Of a stretch of DNA of 64,000 nucleotides, positions 21,619 to 29,863 are shown one piece after another. Below the pieces are notes generated by a model. It was not told where the DNA came from. It saw only the letters and a list, made by a program, of their open reading frames with translations, and did no database searches. A program made the translations under genes and the position numbers. The first letter of the stretch is position 1, and each line of letters opens with the position of its first letter. This stretch comes from Comamonas aquatica NBRC 14918. Its GTDB lineage: Bacteria > Pseudomonadota > Gammaproteobacteria > Burkholderiales > Burkholderiaceae_C. Where the stretch lies: contig NZ_BBJR01000047.1 in assembly GCF_000739875.1 (NCBI RefSeq), positions 1 through 64,000 of the forward strand, written 5' to 3'.

Positions 21619-22713
21619 TCAGGTGTTCTTGCTGATGGTGATGGTGGGGAACTTGCTGGAGAAGTCCTTGGCCTTCAGCGCAATCTTCACGGCCACATCG
21701 CGCGCCAGCTTCTTGTAGATCAGCGCGGCTTCGCTGTCGGGCGCGGCCACCACGGTGGGCTTGCCGCTGTCGGCCTGCTCACGGATGCTCATCGACAGGG
21801 GCAGCGAGCCCAGGAAGTCCATGTTCCACTCCGCCGCCAGGTGCTTGCCGCCGTCCTGGCCAAAGATGTGCTCCACATGGCCGCAGTGGGTGCACACGTG
21901 CATGGCCATGTTCTCCACCAGGCCCAGGATGGGCACGCCCACCTTCTCGAACATCTTGATGCCCTTCTTGGCATCCAGAAGGGCGATGTCCTGGGGCGTG
22001 GTCACGATGACGGAGCCGGTCATGGGCACCTTCTGGCTCAGCGTCAGCTGGATGTCGCCCGTGCCGGGGGGCAGGTCGATCAGCAGATAGTCCAGGTCCT
22101 TCCAGTTGGTGGAGCGCAGCATCTGCTCCAGCGCCTGCGTGGCCATGGGGCCGCGCCAGATCATGGCCTCGTTGGGGTTGTTCAGCAGCAGGCCGATCGA
22201 CATCAGCTGCACGCCGTAGTTCTCCAGCGGCTCCATGGTCTTGCCGTCGCTGCTCTCGGGCTTGCCGCTGACGCCGAACATCATGGGCACGCTGGGGCCG
22301 TAGATGTCGGCATCCAGCACGCCCACACGGGCGCCTTCGGCGGCCAGGGCCAGCGCCAGGTTGGCCGTGGTCGTGCTCTTGCCCACGCCACCTTTGCCCG
22401 AGGCCACGGCGATGATGTTCTTAACACCTGGCAGCAGCTGCACGCCACGCTGCACGGCATGGGCCTGCACCTTGGTGCTGATATTGACCGACACGTTCTC
22501 CACCCCCGGCAGTGTCTTGGCCGCGGCAATGAAGGCCTTGCGCAGCTCGGGAATCAGGCTCTTGGCGGGGTAACCCAGTTCCACGTCGAAGGCCACGTCG
22601 CCACCGCTGATCTGCACATTGCGCACAGAGCGGGTGCTGACGAAATCGGTGCCGGTGTGCGGATCGTTCACGCTGGCCAGGGCAGCCAGCAAGCTTGGTT
22701 CGGTCAGGGACAT
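21619..22713 (-). CDS. apbC: Mrp/ApbC iron-sulfur carrier ATPase
   Basis: This 364-residue P-loop ATPase carries Fe-S clusters to target enzymes. Residues 1-90 form a MIP18-like domain; the deviant Walker A is SGKGGVGKST (about 105-114), followed by DADIYGPSVP and DLPPGTGD. The CTHC motif (in MHVCTHCGH) is the cluster-binding CxxC. Full-length and alone in its transcription unit, with a terminator after it and a divergent gene upstream. Confidence 0.95.
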   Translation of the reverse strand: MSLTEPSLLAALASVNDPHTGTDFVSTRSVRNVQISGGDVAFDVELGYPAKSLIPELRKAFIAAAKTLPGVENVSVNISTKVQAHAVQRGVQLLPGVKNIIAVASGKGGVGKSTTTANLALALAAEGARVGVLDADIYGPSVPMMFGVSGKPESSDGKTMEPLENYGVQLMSIGLLLNNPNEAMIWRGPMATQALEQMLRSTNWKDLDYLLIDLPPGTGDIQLTLSQKVPMTGSVIVTTPQDIALLDAKKGIKMFEKVGVPILGLVENMAMHVCTHCGHVEHIFGQDGGKHLAAEWNMDFLGSLPLSMSIREQADSGKPTVVAAPDSEAALIYKKLARDVAVKIALKAKDFSSKFPTITISKNT

Positions 22714-22858
22714 TGCTGTTTTGTACTTATGGATGGTGGGGTCTGAGAAAATCAGAAGACACTGAGTCTATCGGAGCCCCGCAACCCATATGGTCAGCGG
22801 GCTCTTGTTCCTGGGGCGCACCGGCGCCCGGTTTCCCCCCTTTGAAAGATCTGCCGCC

Positions 22859-23443
22859 ATGAAATTCAAAATGGCCGAAAACTCCCTGTTCGCCATCCTG
22901 CTGCGCTCGCGCTGGTGGGTGAGCTTTACCGTCGGCGCGGGCTGGGCCCTGCTGGCGGCAGCCCTGGTGCCCCAGCCCTACAAGATGGTCGCCATCCTGG
23001 GGTCGCTGCCCTTCTGGGCCCTGGGCTTTGTGGCCTTTGTGCGCCAATACGACCAGCCCACCCCGGCCCAGCAGCGCGCCCTGCTGGAGTCGGCCGCGCA
23101 GCAGAACTGGAACGAGTTTGCCCAGCACCTGGAACGCGCATGGGCCACCGAGGGCTACAGCGTCGCGCGCAGCAAGGATGCGGCCGCCGACTTCGTGCTG
23201 CAGCGCAATGGCAAGACCACGCTGGTGCTGGCCAAGCGCTGGAAGGCCGGCACCCATGGCGTCGAGCCGCTGCGCGCCCTGCACCAGGCCATGCCCACGC
23301 ACAACGCCCAGGAATGCGCGTATGTCTGCATCGCCCCGCTGCAGGACACGGCGCAGCGCTTTGCCGATGCCCAGCACATCGCCATCCTGCAGGGCCTGAC
23401 CCTGGCCACGCTGCTGCAAAAGCCGCTGATGGCCCAGCCCTGA
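22859..23443 (+). CDS. Membrane protein with restriction-endonuclease-like (Mrr_cat) domain
   Basis: This 194-residue protein has two hydrophobic helices (about 17-35 and 43-62) and a cytoplasmic domain that resembles the type IV restriction endonuclease (Mrr_cat) fold: [21 protein letters not shown], then [19 protein letters not shown]. The expected D...(Q/E)xK centre reads D...LAK here, so nuclease activity is doubtful. It is convergent with nothing and sits between apbC (divergent) and metG. Function unknown. The start follows GAAAGA; an upstream ATG 23 codons earlier is less likely. Confidence 0.7.
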   Translation: MKFKMAENSLFAILLRSRWWVSFTVGAGWALLAAALVPQPYKMVAILGSLPFWALGFVAFVRQYDQPTPAQQRALLESAAQQNWNEFAQHLERAWATEGYSVARSKDAAADFVLQRNGKTTLVLAKRWKAGTHGVEPLRALHQAMPTHNAQECAYVCIAPLQDTAQRFADAQHIAILQGLTLATLLQKPLMAQP

Positions 23444-23514
23444 GGCCTGCGCAGGCACCGCCCCGGCCGGGGAGGCCCGCGCACGGCGCTGGGGGCATTC
23501 AGGGTCAAAATGCC

Positions 23515-23553
23515 ATCCAGCCCTTATCCATATTGCGCTGACAGCTATCAAAA
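23515..23553 (+). repeat. Short dispersed intergenic repeat, copy A
   Basis: This 39-base stretch (CCAGCCCTTATC core, then ATTGCGC and AGCTATCAAA) recurs in the window at 32231-32269 and 57601-57637 and, more distantly, inside nrtB. It lies in the gap before metG. Short repeats with ATAGCT/AGCTAT ends look family-wide in Comamonadaceae; function unknown. Confidence 0.6.
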
Positions 23554-23605
23554 CCGGGAATCCGGGGCCATGCGCGCATTTACTGCACAGCGGTTTCAGG
23601 GCTTC

Positions 23606-23611
23606 TAGAAT
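23606..23611 (+). promoter_or_regulatory. Possible -10 element of metG
   Basis: TAGAAT lies 37 bases upstream of the metG start codon, in the right place for a sigma-70 -10 box. No convincing -35 box was found at 16-18 bases upstream, so this is tentative. Confidence 0.35.
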
Positions 23612-23648
23612 CGAGGGTTGCTTTTCACAGCCCAACGAGAAGGCTCCC

Positions 23649-25718
23649 ATGTCCCAACGCAAGATTTTCGCCACCACCGCCCTGCCGTACGCCAACGGCA
23701 ACTTCCACATCGGCCACATCATGGAATACATCCAGGCCGACACCTGGGTGCGTGCGCAGCGAATGCAGGGCCATGCGGTCAACTTCGTGGGTGCGGATGA
23801 TGCCCACGGCGCGCCCATCATGATTGCCGCCGAGAAGGCCGGCAAGACGCCCCAGCAGTTCGTGGCCGACATCGCCGCCGGCCGCAAGCCCTACCTCGAC
23901 GGCTTCCACATCGCCTTCGACAACTGGAGCAATACCGACAGCCCGGCCAACCACGCGCTGTCCCAGCAAATCTACCGCGACCTCAAGGCCGCCGGCTTCA
24001 TCGAGACGCGCACCATCGAACAGTTCTTCGACCCCGAGAAGAACATGTTCCTGCCCGACCGCTTCATCAAGGGCGAGTGCCCGCGCTGCCACGCCAAGGA
24101 CCAGTACGGCGACAACTGCGAAGTCTGCAGCTCGGTCTACGCCCCGACCGACCTGATCAACCCGTTCTCGGCCCTGTCGGGTGCCACGCCCGTGCTCAAG
24201 ACCTCGGAGCACTTCTTCTTCAAGCTGTCCGACCCGCGCGCCGTGGCGTTCCTGACCGAGTGGACGCAGAACGGCCAGCATGTGCAGCCCGAAGTGGCGG
24301 CCAAGATCAAGGAATGGTTCGGCGTGCGCACCAACCCCGATGGCTCGACCAGCGAAGGCCTGGACGACTGGGACATCAGCCGCGACGCGCCCTACTTCGG
24401 CATCGAGATCCCCGACGCACCGGGCAAGTACTTCTATGTCTGGCTGGACGCGCCCGTGGGCTACCTGGCTTCGCTCAAGGAACTGCTGGACCGCCGCGGC
24501 GAGGACTTCGACGCCTACATGGCCGACCCCGACCTGGAGCAGTACCACTTCATCGGCAAGGACATCATCACCTTCCACACGCTGTTCTGGCCGGCGATGC
24601 TGAAGTTCAGCGGCCGCAAGACGCCGACCAGGATCTGCGTGCACGGCTTCATGACCGTGAACAACGGCGAGAAGATGAGCAAGAGCCGTGGCACCGGCCT
24701 GGACCCGCTGAAGTACCTGGCCCTGAAGATGAACCCCGAGTGGCTGCGCTACTACCTGGGTGCCAAGCTCAACGGCAAGAACGAAGACATCGACTTCAAC
24801 CCGGAAGACTTCATGTTGCGCGTCAACTCCGACCTGATCGGCAAGTACGTCAACATCGCTTCGCGCGCTGCCGGCTTCATCAGCAAGCGCTTTGACGGCA
24901 AGCTGGGTGCGGTCAGCGACGACGGCCAGGCCCTGCTGGCCGCGCTGCGCGACGCCAAGGACAGCATCGTGGCCTCCTACGAAGCCCGCGACACGGCCCG
25001 CGCCGCGCGCGACATCATGGCCCTGTGCGACAAGGTCAACAGCTACGTCGACGCCAACAAGCCCTGGGAGCTGGCCAAGCAAGAAGGCATGGACGCCCGC
25101 CTGCAGGACGTGTGCTCCACCTGCATCGAGGCCTTCCGCCTGCTGACGGTTTACCTCAAGCCCATGCTGCCCGCCGTGGCCGAACAGGTGGAAGCCTTCC
25201 TGCACGTGCAGCCCCTGCAGTTTGCCGACGCCGACCGCCTGCTGGGCGCCGGCCACGGCATCGGCAAGTACGAACACCTGATGCAGCGCGTGGTGGTGGA
25301 GCAGCTCGACGCCCTGTTCGAGCCGCCCGCCGCCCCCGTGGTCGAGGCCGTGAAGCCCGGTGGCGAAGAGATTGCCCCCACCATCACCATCGACGACTTT
25401 GCCAAGATCGACCTGCGCATCGCCAAGATCGTCGAATGCAAGCCCGTGGAAGGCTCGACCAAGCTGCTGCAGCTGACGCTGGACGCCGGCGAAGGCAAGA
25501 CGCGCAATGTGTTCAGCGGCATCGCCAGCATGTACCAGCCCGAGCAGCTGCAGGGCAAGCTGACCGTGCTGGTGGCCAACCTGGCACCGCGCAAGATGAA
25601 GTTCGGCATCAGCGAAGGCATGGTGCTGGCCGCCAGCCACGCCGACGAAAAGGCCCACCCCGGCATCTATGTGCTGGAGCCCTTCCCCGGCGCCACGCCC
25701 GGCATGCGCATCGGCTGA
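23649..25718 (+). CDS. metG: Methionyl-tRNA synthetase
   Basis: This 689-residue enzyme charges tRNA-Met. The HIGH motif is at 20-23, the zinc-binding insertion has [17 protein letters not shown], and KMSKS is at 342-346. The C-terminal ~110 residues form an EMAP-II/OB-fold tRNA-binding domain ([16 protein letters not shown] onward), which mediates dimerisation in E. coli-type MetG. Full-length; the next gene begins 60 bases downstream. Confidence 0.98.
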   Translation: MSQRKIFATTALPYANGNFHIGHIMEYIQADTWVRAQRMQGHAVNFVGADDAHGAPIMIAAEKAGKTPQQFVADIAAGRKPYLDGFHIAFDNWSNTDSPANHALSQQIYRDLKAAGFIETRTIEQFFDPEKNMFLPDRFIKGECPRCHAKDQYGDNCEVCSSVYAPTDLINPFSALSGATPVLKTSEHFFFKLSDPRAVAFLTEWTQNGQHVQPEVAAKIKEWFGVRTNPDGSTSEGLDDWDISRDAPYFGIEIPDAPGKYFYVWLDAPVGYLASLKELLDRRGEDFDAYMADPDLEQYHFIGKDIITFHTLFWPAMLKFSGRKTPTRICVHGFMTVNNGEKMSKSRGTGLDPLKYLALKMNPEWLRYYLGAKLNGKNEDIDFNPEDFMLRVNSDLIGKYVNIASRAAGFISKRFDGKLGAVSDDGQALLAALRDAKDSIVASYEARDTARAARDIMALCDKVNSYVDANKPWELAKQEGMDARLQDVCSTCIEAFRLLTVYLKPMLPAVAEQVEAFLHVQPLQFADADRLLGAGHGIGKYEHLMQRVVVEQLDALFEPPAAPVVEAVKPGGEEIAPTITIDDFAKIDLRIAKIVECKPVEGSTKLLQLTLDAGEGKTRNVFSGIASMYQPEQLQGKLTVLVANLAPRKMKFGISEGMVLAASHADEKAHPGIYVLEPFPGATPGMRIG

Positions 25719-25778
25719 TGGTCCGCACCCTGCAGGGCGCTGACACTGCGCCCAGGGCCCAGCGATGAGGCCGCCGAC

Positions 25779-26087
25779 ATGGTGATGGACTCACCTCGCC
25801 AGCCCCCACGGCGCCGTGCCCTGGGGGCTTTTCTTGGTCTGTGCAGCCTGTTGCTGCTGCCCGGCTGCACCGTGGTGACGGTCACTGCAACCGCGGTCAG
25901 CGTGACCGCGACGGCGGTGGGATTGGCCGCCGATGTGGCCGTGGGCACGGCCAAGGTGGTGGGCCACGGCGTGGGCGCCGCGGTGGATGCGCTGTCCGAG
26001 GACGGTGCCAACGCACAGCCCCCTGCGGCTCCCGCCCCCGCTGGCATGGTGCCGCCCGTCGCGCAACCATCTCCAATTTGGAATTAA
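25779..26087 (+). CDS. Small putative lipoprotein
   Basis: This 102-residue protein has an Arg-rich start, a hydrophobic segment and a lipobox LLPGC, with the lipid-modified Cys near residue 30. The mature part is a low-complexity Ala/Val/Thr run (TVTATAVSVTATAVGLAADV) and a Pro/Ala tail. It looks like a conserved small lipoprotein of this family of bacteria, function unknown. Its signal-peptide codons overlap a terminator hairpin (25801-25834), which is unusual. GAGG lies ahead of the first ATG; ATG at 25785 is an alternative. Confidence 0.65.
   Translation: MVMDSPRQPPRRRALGAFLGLCSLLLLPGCTVVTVTATAVSVTATAVGLAADVAVGTAKVVGHGVGAAVDALSEDGANAQPPAAPAPAGMVPPVAQPSPIWN
25801..25834 (+). terminator. 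Intrinsic terminator inside the lipoprotein coding start
   Basis: AGCCCCC (25801-25807) pairs with GGGGGCT (25823-25829), with ACGGCGCCGT stacked inside, and TTTTCTT follows. It is well formed and 83 bases after the metG stop, so it likely ends metG mRNA. It also lies within codons 8-18 of the lipoprotein gene, so a transcript of that gene must pass it. Confidence 0.7.
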
Positions 26088-26430
26088 GCCATCGCGCAAC
26101 GCGACATCCATTTCATTTACCCGACAACACCGATTCGCATAAAAAATCCGCAAAACGCTTGCTGAATAAGCGTCAGCAGCTCACCTTTTTAAGAACAAGC
26201 CTGCACGCACGCTCAACGCCCCGTCTTGCCCCCGGGGGGCGATGGGCGGCATATAGGCACAGCGCAGAAACTTCTAACCCGTTGTTGCAAGGTGTTACCT
26301 AGAATCCGCCGCTCTTGACCGTTGTTCCTGCGTGCAGGGCCACGGCGGTTGTTGTTGACACACATAGCACGTCCCCCACCTGCCCCACGAATGCAGCGCG
26401 GAGACTGGCTCAAGCCCCACAGGAGACTGC
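26088..26430 (+). other. Gene-free 343-base gap before fccA
   Basis: No gene was recognised. A TAGAAT hexamer at 26300-26305 could be the -10 box for fccA, leaving a leader of about 120 bases. An ACGCTT/AAGCGT hairpin followed by CTTTTT near 26147-26190 could be a weak terminator for the lipoprotein gene. Confidence 0.4.
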
Positions 26431-26772
26431 ATGCCTCTGTCACTTCCCCTGCGACCAGCCTTGCTGGCCCTGGCGCTGACAACGCCTTTCGCGGCCATGG
26501 CCGCCTCACCCACGCCCCCCGCCGCGGGTCCCAGCGTGCAGGACATCTCGGTCATCGCCGGCACCTGCGCCAACTGCCATGGCCCCAACGGCCAGTCCAC
26601 GGGCGGCATCCCCACCCTGCGCGGTGTGGGTGAACGCCACCTGCTGCTGCGCCTGCAGGCCTTCAAGGCCGGCACCGCCGCCGACGCCACGGTCATGACC
26701 CGCCTGATGAAGGGCTATGACGACGCACAAATCCAGGCGCTGGCCGAGTGGTTCAGCAAGGAGGCCCAGTAA
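26431..26772 (+). CDS. fccA: Cytochrome c subunit of flavocytochrome c sulfide dehydrogenase
   Basis: This 113-residue protein has a Sec signal peptide ending near AMAAS and a single class I haem-binding motif CANCH, with a distal methionine likely in VMTRLMKGYDD. It would accept electrons from the flavoprotein FccB in the periplasm during sulfide oxidation. The fit to FccA/SoxE-type monohaem subunits is good. Its stop overlaps the fccB start by one base (TAATG), so the two are coupled. AGGAG precedes the ATG. Confidence 0.9.
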   Translation: MPLSLPLRPALLALALTTPFAAMAASPTPPAAGPSVQDISVIAGTCANCHGPNGQSTGGIPTLRGVGERHLLLRLQAFKAGTAADATVMTRLMKGYDDAQIQALAEWFSKEAQ

Positions 26773-28049
26773 TGACTGTGAATCGCCGTACTGTTTTGGG
26801 CAGCGCCATGGCCGGCGCCGCCACGCTGGCCCTGCCGTCCATCGTGCAGGCCAAGGCCGGCTCCGCCCATGTGGTGGTGGTCGGTGGCGGCTTTGGGGGC
26901 GCCACCGCGGCGCGCTACCTGAAGCAGCGTGCCCCCCAGGTGCGCGTGACCCTGGTCGAGCCCGCCGAGCGCTTCTACACCTGCCCGTTCTCCAACCTGT
27001 ACCTGGCTGGCCTGCGCTCGTTCGAGAGCATTGGCCACGGCTATGACGGCCTGCGCAAGGCCGGCGTGGAGGTGGTCCACGCCCGTGCCGACGATGTGGA
27101 CACCGCAGCACGCAGCGTCAAGCTGTCGAATGGCAAGACCCTGCGCTACGACAAGCTGGTGCTGTCCCCCGGCGTGGACATGCGCTGGGGCGCGCTGGAA
27201 GGCTATGACGAAGCCGCCGCGCAGCTGGCGCCGCACGCCTGGAAGGCCGGCACCCAGACGCAGCTGCTGCGCCAGCAGATGGAAGCCATGGAAGACGGCG
27301 GCACCTTTGTGATGGTGATTCCGGCCAACCCCTTCCGCTGCCCGCCCGGCCCCTACGAGCGCGCGGCCATGGTGGCCCACTACTTCAAGCAGCACAAGCC
27401 CAAGAGCAAGATCCTGCTGCTGGACAACAAGGACGCCTTCTCCAAGCAGGGCCTGTTCCTGCAGGGCTACAAGGCGCTGTACGGCGACATGATCGAATGG
27501 GTCAAGCAGTCGGACGACGGCCAGGTCGTGCGGGTGGATGCCAAGCAGCGCGTGGTGGAGACCGCCTTCGGCACCAAGCACCAGGCCAGCGTGCTGAACG
27601 TCATCCCGCCGCAGAAGGCCGGCTTCATCGCCGACCGCGCTGGGGTCACGGATGCCAGCGGCTGGGTGCCGATCCAGCCCGACAGCTTCGCGTCCACCCT
27701 GGTGAAGGACGTCCATGTGCTGGGCGATGCCACCCAGGCCGCGCCCATGCCCAAGTCGGGCTTTGCCGCCAACACCCAGGGCAAGGTGGCTGCCGCCGCG
27801 ATTGCGGCCGAGCTGACCGGACAGCCCCAGCCCCAGGCGGCCTTCGCCAACACCTGCTACAGCCTGATCGGCACGGACTACGGCATCTCGGTGGCAGGCG
27901 TGTACCGCAGCGAGGCCGGCAAGCTGATCGAGGTGCCCGGCTCCGGTGGCGTCAGCCCGGCGAACGCCGATGCGGGCTTCCGCAAGGCCGAGGCAGTCTA
28001 CGGCGCGGCCTGGTACAAGGCCATCAGCACGGACATCTGGGACCGCTGA
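26772..28049 (+). CDS. fccB: Flavocytochrome c sulfide dehydrogenase, flavoprotein subunit
   Basis: This 425-residue FAD protein oxidises sulfide in the periplasm and passes electrons to FccA. The Tat signal NRRTVLGSAMAGAATLALP is clear; FAD motif VVVVGGGFGGATAARYL follows. The redox-active pair of FCSD corresponds to Cys71 (in YTCPFSNLYL) and Cys362 (in NTCYSLIG), both present. A FCSD C-terminal domain is recognisable (GISVAGVYR to the end). The start was set at 26772 for coupling with fccA. It is followed by a terminator and then the sulfur carrier gene. Confidence 0.93.
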   Translation: MTVNRRTVLGSAMAGAATLALPSIVQAKAGSAHVVVVGGGFGGATAARYLKQRAPQVRVTLVEPAERFYTCPFSNLYLAGLRSFESIGHGYDGLRKAGVEVVHARADDVDTAARSVKLSNGKTLRYDKLVLSPGVDMRWGALEGYDEAAAQLAPHAWKAGTQTQLLRQQMEAMEDGGTFVMVIPANPFRCPPGPYERAAMVAHYFKQHKPKSKILLLDNKDAFSKQGLFLQGYKALYGDMIEWVKQSDDGQVVRVDAKQRVVETAFGTKHQASVLNVIPPQKAGFIADRAGVTDASGWVPIQPDSFASTLVKDVHVLGDATQAAPMPKSGFAANTQGKVAAAAIAAELTGQPQPQAAFANTCYSLIGTDYGISVAGVYRSEAGKLIEVPGSGGVSPANADAGFRKAEAVYGAAWYKAISTDIWDR

Positions 28050-28446
28050 TGGCGACGCTCCTGGGGCGCTGATGCGCCCGCCCCCTTGGCGCACCACCCT
28101 GGGTGTGGCGGGAAGGGGATGTCGGGTGCCGCTGCGGGGCAGCCCTGGCTTGCTGGCCCTGGTGTCCCGGGGTGCGATCCAGGGCAACCGCAGGGGGCAT
28201 CGCCCTGCCGTGCGGGCCTGAGAATCAGAGCATTCAGGCCCCACCACGCCCAAGGAGCGTAGTGCGCGCTCCTTTTTTATGGGCTGGACCGCCCGATGGC
28301 GCTCGGGTCGGACGGGCTGGCACAGGACTGCGCCAACCACGGGCCTCCCCGCAAGGCGCCGGGGGATTGCTTGTCCGCCCCTGGCATGCGCGCCCTCTGC
28401 CCTGTGCCCCGCTTGGTTTAGCATGCGCGCTGCTTGAGGAATTGCT
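28050..28446 (+). other. Gene-free 397-base gap after fccB
   Basis: GC-rich sequence without a gene that I can support. It contains the fccAB terminator at 28252-28278. No promoter for the next gene was convincing. Confidence 0.4.
28252..28278 (+). terminator. Intrinsic terminator after fccAB
   Basis: AAGGAGCG (28252-28259) pairs with CGCTCCTT (28267-28274) around a seven-base loop, and the pairing runs into a T-rich tail. It probably separates fccAB from the YeeE/YedE gene. Confidence 0.8.
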
Positions 28447-29490
28447 ATGTTGTTGTGGTTGACCTTTTTCCTGGGCGTGGCCTTTGGTGTCGCCGCGCGC
28501 CTGGGGCGTTTCTGCCTGTTGCGCGGCCTGCGCCAGAGCCTGGGGCTGGATGGCGCCGAGCCCCGCGGCAGCGCGCCGGCGCTGCAGGCGTTCGCGCTGG
28601 CCGTGGCCGTGGCCCTGCTGGCCTCGCAGGGCCTGCAGTGGGCTGGGCTGGTGGACCTGGGCAAGGCCCAGATCGTGCGGCCCAACTTCTCCATCGCCGG
28701 GGTGTTCTTCGGCGGTGCCCTGTTTGCACTGGGCATGGTGCTGGCCAATGCCTGCGGTGCGCGCTCGCTGGTGCTGCTGGCCGGCGGCAACCTGCGCGCC
28801 CTCGTGACCGTGGTGTTTCTGGCCCTGGGCGCGCAGGCCAGCTCCACCGGCATCCTGGTGCCGCTGCGCCAGTGGTTCCAGGGCCTGGCGCCCACAGCCG
28901 CCGAACATGCCACCGTGTCCCAGGCCTTGCAGGCCCAGGGCTGGTCTGCCGGCGCCATCTATGCGCTGCTTGCTATCGTTCCTGCACTGCTGCTGATGGC
29001 CTATGCCCTGTACCGCCCGGCCTTGCGCCACAGCCCGGTGCAAGCGCTGTCGGCCCTGGTGATCGGCGCCCTGGTAGCCGTGGGCTGGTGGATCAGCGCC
29101 ACGGTCGGCGTCGACCCCTTCGATCCGGCCCGGCTGACCTCGTTGAGCTTCATCTCCCCCATCGCCGAGACGCTGCTGTATGTGCAGGTGGCCGTGGGCC
29201 GCGAGTTCGATGCGGCCTCGGCCATGGTGCTGGGCGTGCTGGTGGGTGCAGGGGCCGCGGCCCTGGCCAGCCGCACCGCACGCTGGGAAGGGTTCAACAG
29301 CCCCGCCCAGCTGGCCCGGAGCGCCATCGGCGGCTGGCTGATGGGCTTTGGCGGCCTGCTGGCCGCGGGCTGCTCCATTGGCCAGGGGCTGACCGGCATC
29401 ACCACCCTGGCCTGGGCCACCGGGCCGGCCGTGGCCGGCATCGTGCTGGGCAGCGTCCTGTGCCTGCAACTGTGGGGCCGGCGCACTTGA
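28447..29490 (+). CDS. YeeE/YedE-family sulfur-compound transporter
   Basis: This 347-residue protein has about nine transmembrane segments and the cysteine-bearing motifs of the YeeE/YedE (TsuA-type) family: GRFCLLRGL near residue 21, NACGARSLV near 100, and AAGCSIGQGLTG near 310. TsuA proteins carry thiosulfate through a relay of conserved cysteines. The setting between fccAB and sox genes supports thiosulfate or a related sulfur species. Exact substrate unknown. Confidence 0.85.
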   Translation: MLLWLTFFLGVAFGVAARLGRFCLLRGLRQSLGLDGAEPRGSAPALQAFALAVAVALLASQGLQWAGLVDLGKAQIVRPNFSIAGVFFGGALFALGMVLANACGARSLVLLAGGNLRALVTVVFLALGAQASSTGILVPLRQWFQGLAPTAAEHATVSQALQAQGWSAGAIYALLAIVPALLLMAYALYRPALRHSPVQALSALVIGALVAVGWWISATVGVDPFDPARLTSLSFISPIAETLLYVQVAVGREFDAASAMVLGVLVGAGAAALASRTARWEGFNSPAQLARSAIGGWLMGFGGLLAAGCSIGQGLTGITTLAWATGPAVAGIVLGSVLCLQLWGRRT

Positions 29491-29863
29491 CCGAGCGCAC
29501 CAGTTGCAATTGGTAGCTTTTTGCCCCCCCTGGTCTAGAATCGCGCCCCAGACAGCTCTGCTTGTGCCGCGTGACGGCTGAGAGGGATTTACCCATCCTT
29601 GCCCGCAAGTACCTGGTTGCCCCAGTGCTTGCGCCCAACGCTCAAGCCTGCGCCCTGAGTTTCGTTGACGCAATGGATGTGGCTCCTGCCACGCCAGGAG
29701 CCTGAACACTGCCCACCGCCCCGTGTTGTTGCACCAGCATGGTCATCCGGCATGGTCCTGCCCTGTTCCCTTTGCAATCTGGTCGCCGCAAGCCCTGCGG
29801 CGACACCTGCATGCACCGGCCTGTCGATTGGATTGACCCGATTTCCCACCCCAAGGAGGAACC
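29491..29863 (+). promoter_or_regulatory. Long leader and operator candidate upstream of the sox genes
   Basis: This 373-base gap holds no gene that I can support. A near-perfect 16-base palindrome, ACCAGTTGCAATTGGT, lies at 29499-29514, and a TAGAAT hexamer at 29536-29541 could be a -10 box just after it. That arrangement suits a repressor site of the ArsR/SoxR type overlapping a promoter. The remaining ~320 bases would be an unusually long untranslated leader. Confidence 0.45.

Noticed and set aside
29576-29586. GGCTGAGAGGG in the sox leader as part of a TPP riboswitch
   Set aside because: The second conserved half of the THI element (CCTGATCTGGATAATGCC-like) is absent, and the downstream genes are unrelated to thiamine.
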